Positions 63,621 through 64,000 of a stretch of DNA of 64,000 nucleotides are shown piece after piece (within the stretch, counting starts at the first letter, position 1; the number at the start of each line of letters is the position of its first letter). Origin of the DNA: Ichthyophis bannanicus. Taxonomy: Eukaryota; Chordata; Amphibia; Gymnophiona; Ichthyophiidae. The stretch covers positions 20,461,080-20,525,079 of the forward strand of contig CM066033.1 of NCBI GenBank assembly GCA_033557465.1, written 5' to 3'. The position numbers and the translations under genes are program-made. The notes beneath the pieces were generated by a model. That model searched no databases, was not told where the DNA came from, and was given only the letters and a program-made list of their open reading frames with translations.

Positions 63621-64000
63621 ATCAAAACATCAACACCCTCCCCCTTGATACCCTCCCCAGATTCATGTACATGATAACCCACTCTGCAAGTTTGTACCCC
63701 CTTCCACCAAACATGGTTGAAGACATTATCACCAGAATAAACACAACTATGCAGCGAATGACCCCATGTCCAGCACACTGGATAAAATCAATGAGATCTG
63801 AACTCAGCCCGGGATATCGGAAATCATAAACCAATCATTCACACAGGAACTTTCCCATCAGCTCTCAAGCAGACCTCCATAAGACCTCTTCTAAAAAACA
63901 ACCAACTAGACTCAACAAAGGAAGAGTCCTATCGAGCAATTGCCAGCATCCCCTATCTATCTAAAATAATTGAAAAGGTAACACAAATTCAGATCCAACA
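63621..64000 (+). pseudogene. L2-type LINE, RT N-terminal part (runs off window)
   Basis: First frame: CPAHWIKSMRSELSPGY (the P-D/WxxK block). After shifts: LDSTKEESYRAIASIPYLSK and IIEKVTQIQIQ, the counterpart of NYRPxSNLPFLSKIIEKV at the start of L2 RT. It continues past 64000. Confidence 0.82.

Noticed and set aside
63079..63829. Frames of up to 285 codons crossing the N block
   Set aside because: Most residues are unknown because of the 500-N gap.
1..64000. CRISPR arrays, operons, bacterial promoters, rRNA genes
   Set aside because: Nothing of the kind was seen. The DNA is vertebrate-type, and the direct repeats are minisatellites without spacers.

Overview
This is eukaryotic, repeat-rich vertebrate DNA. 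It has interspersed retrotransposons with poly(A) tails and target-site duplications, spliced-gene exons, long minisatellites and one assembly gap (N at 63121-63620). The mix of DIRS-type tyrosine-recombinase elements, Penelope-like elements, L2, CR1 and RTE LINEs, L1/Tx1-type ORF1 proteins, piggyBac, hAT MITEs and C2H2 zinc fingers points to an amphibian. A caecilian is a guess from repeat composition and was not tested.

Layout. 1-2.0 kb: minus-strand DIRS gag relic. 2.0-4.0 kb: minus-strand Penelope-like element, cut by a DIRS terminal hairpin. 4.2-9.9 kb: a decayed CR1-type LINE holding an inverted L2 fragment, a ~600-bp repeat and a 1.7-kb ORF1-only L1-like retroelement with perfect duplications. 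10.2-13.2 kb: last exon of a C2H2 zinc-finger gene with decayed 3' fingers and non-LTR fragments. 14.2-16.1 kb: G-rich minisatellites. 16.7-23.8 kb: a near-complete DIRS element (inverted terminal repeats, gag, RT/RNase H, tyrosine recombinase, internal complementary region) with a CR1-type LINE inserted near its 3' end. 24.9-25.5 kb: exactly five copies of a 102-bp repeat. 27-34.3 kb: a nested stack of three related solo LTRs (each with a 4-bp duplication), a Penelope-like element split by one LTR and by an RTE insertion. 35-38 kb: CR1, L2 and DIRS fragments. 40.1 kb: a possible exon of an unidentified host gene. 42-45 kb: CR1, a tRNA-SINE and Penelope pieces. 45.2-46.8 kb: a pyrimidine-only minisatellite. 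46.8-50.5 kb: a complete piggyBac element with TTAA sites, broken by an LTR insertion. 52-58 kb: L2 fragments and four CTCF-like motifs. 59-60.4 kb: a second ORF1-only L1-like element. 62.94-63.10 kb: the last coding exon of a ferritin subunit gene (minus strand), next to the gap. 63.6-64.0 kb: L2 reverse transcriptase.

The host content I can support is small: the ferritin exon, the zinc-finger exon (decaying) and one unidentified exon. Almost everything else is transposon. The most interesting signals are (i) two independent ORF1-only (HAL1-like) retroelements, (ii) a DIRS element whose internal complementary region reads out its exact termini and whose recombinase has lost its expected tyrosine, and (iii) three solo LTRs that each open a reading frame at LTR base 1 in the same phase.
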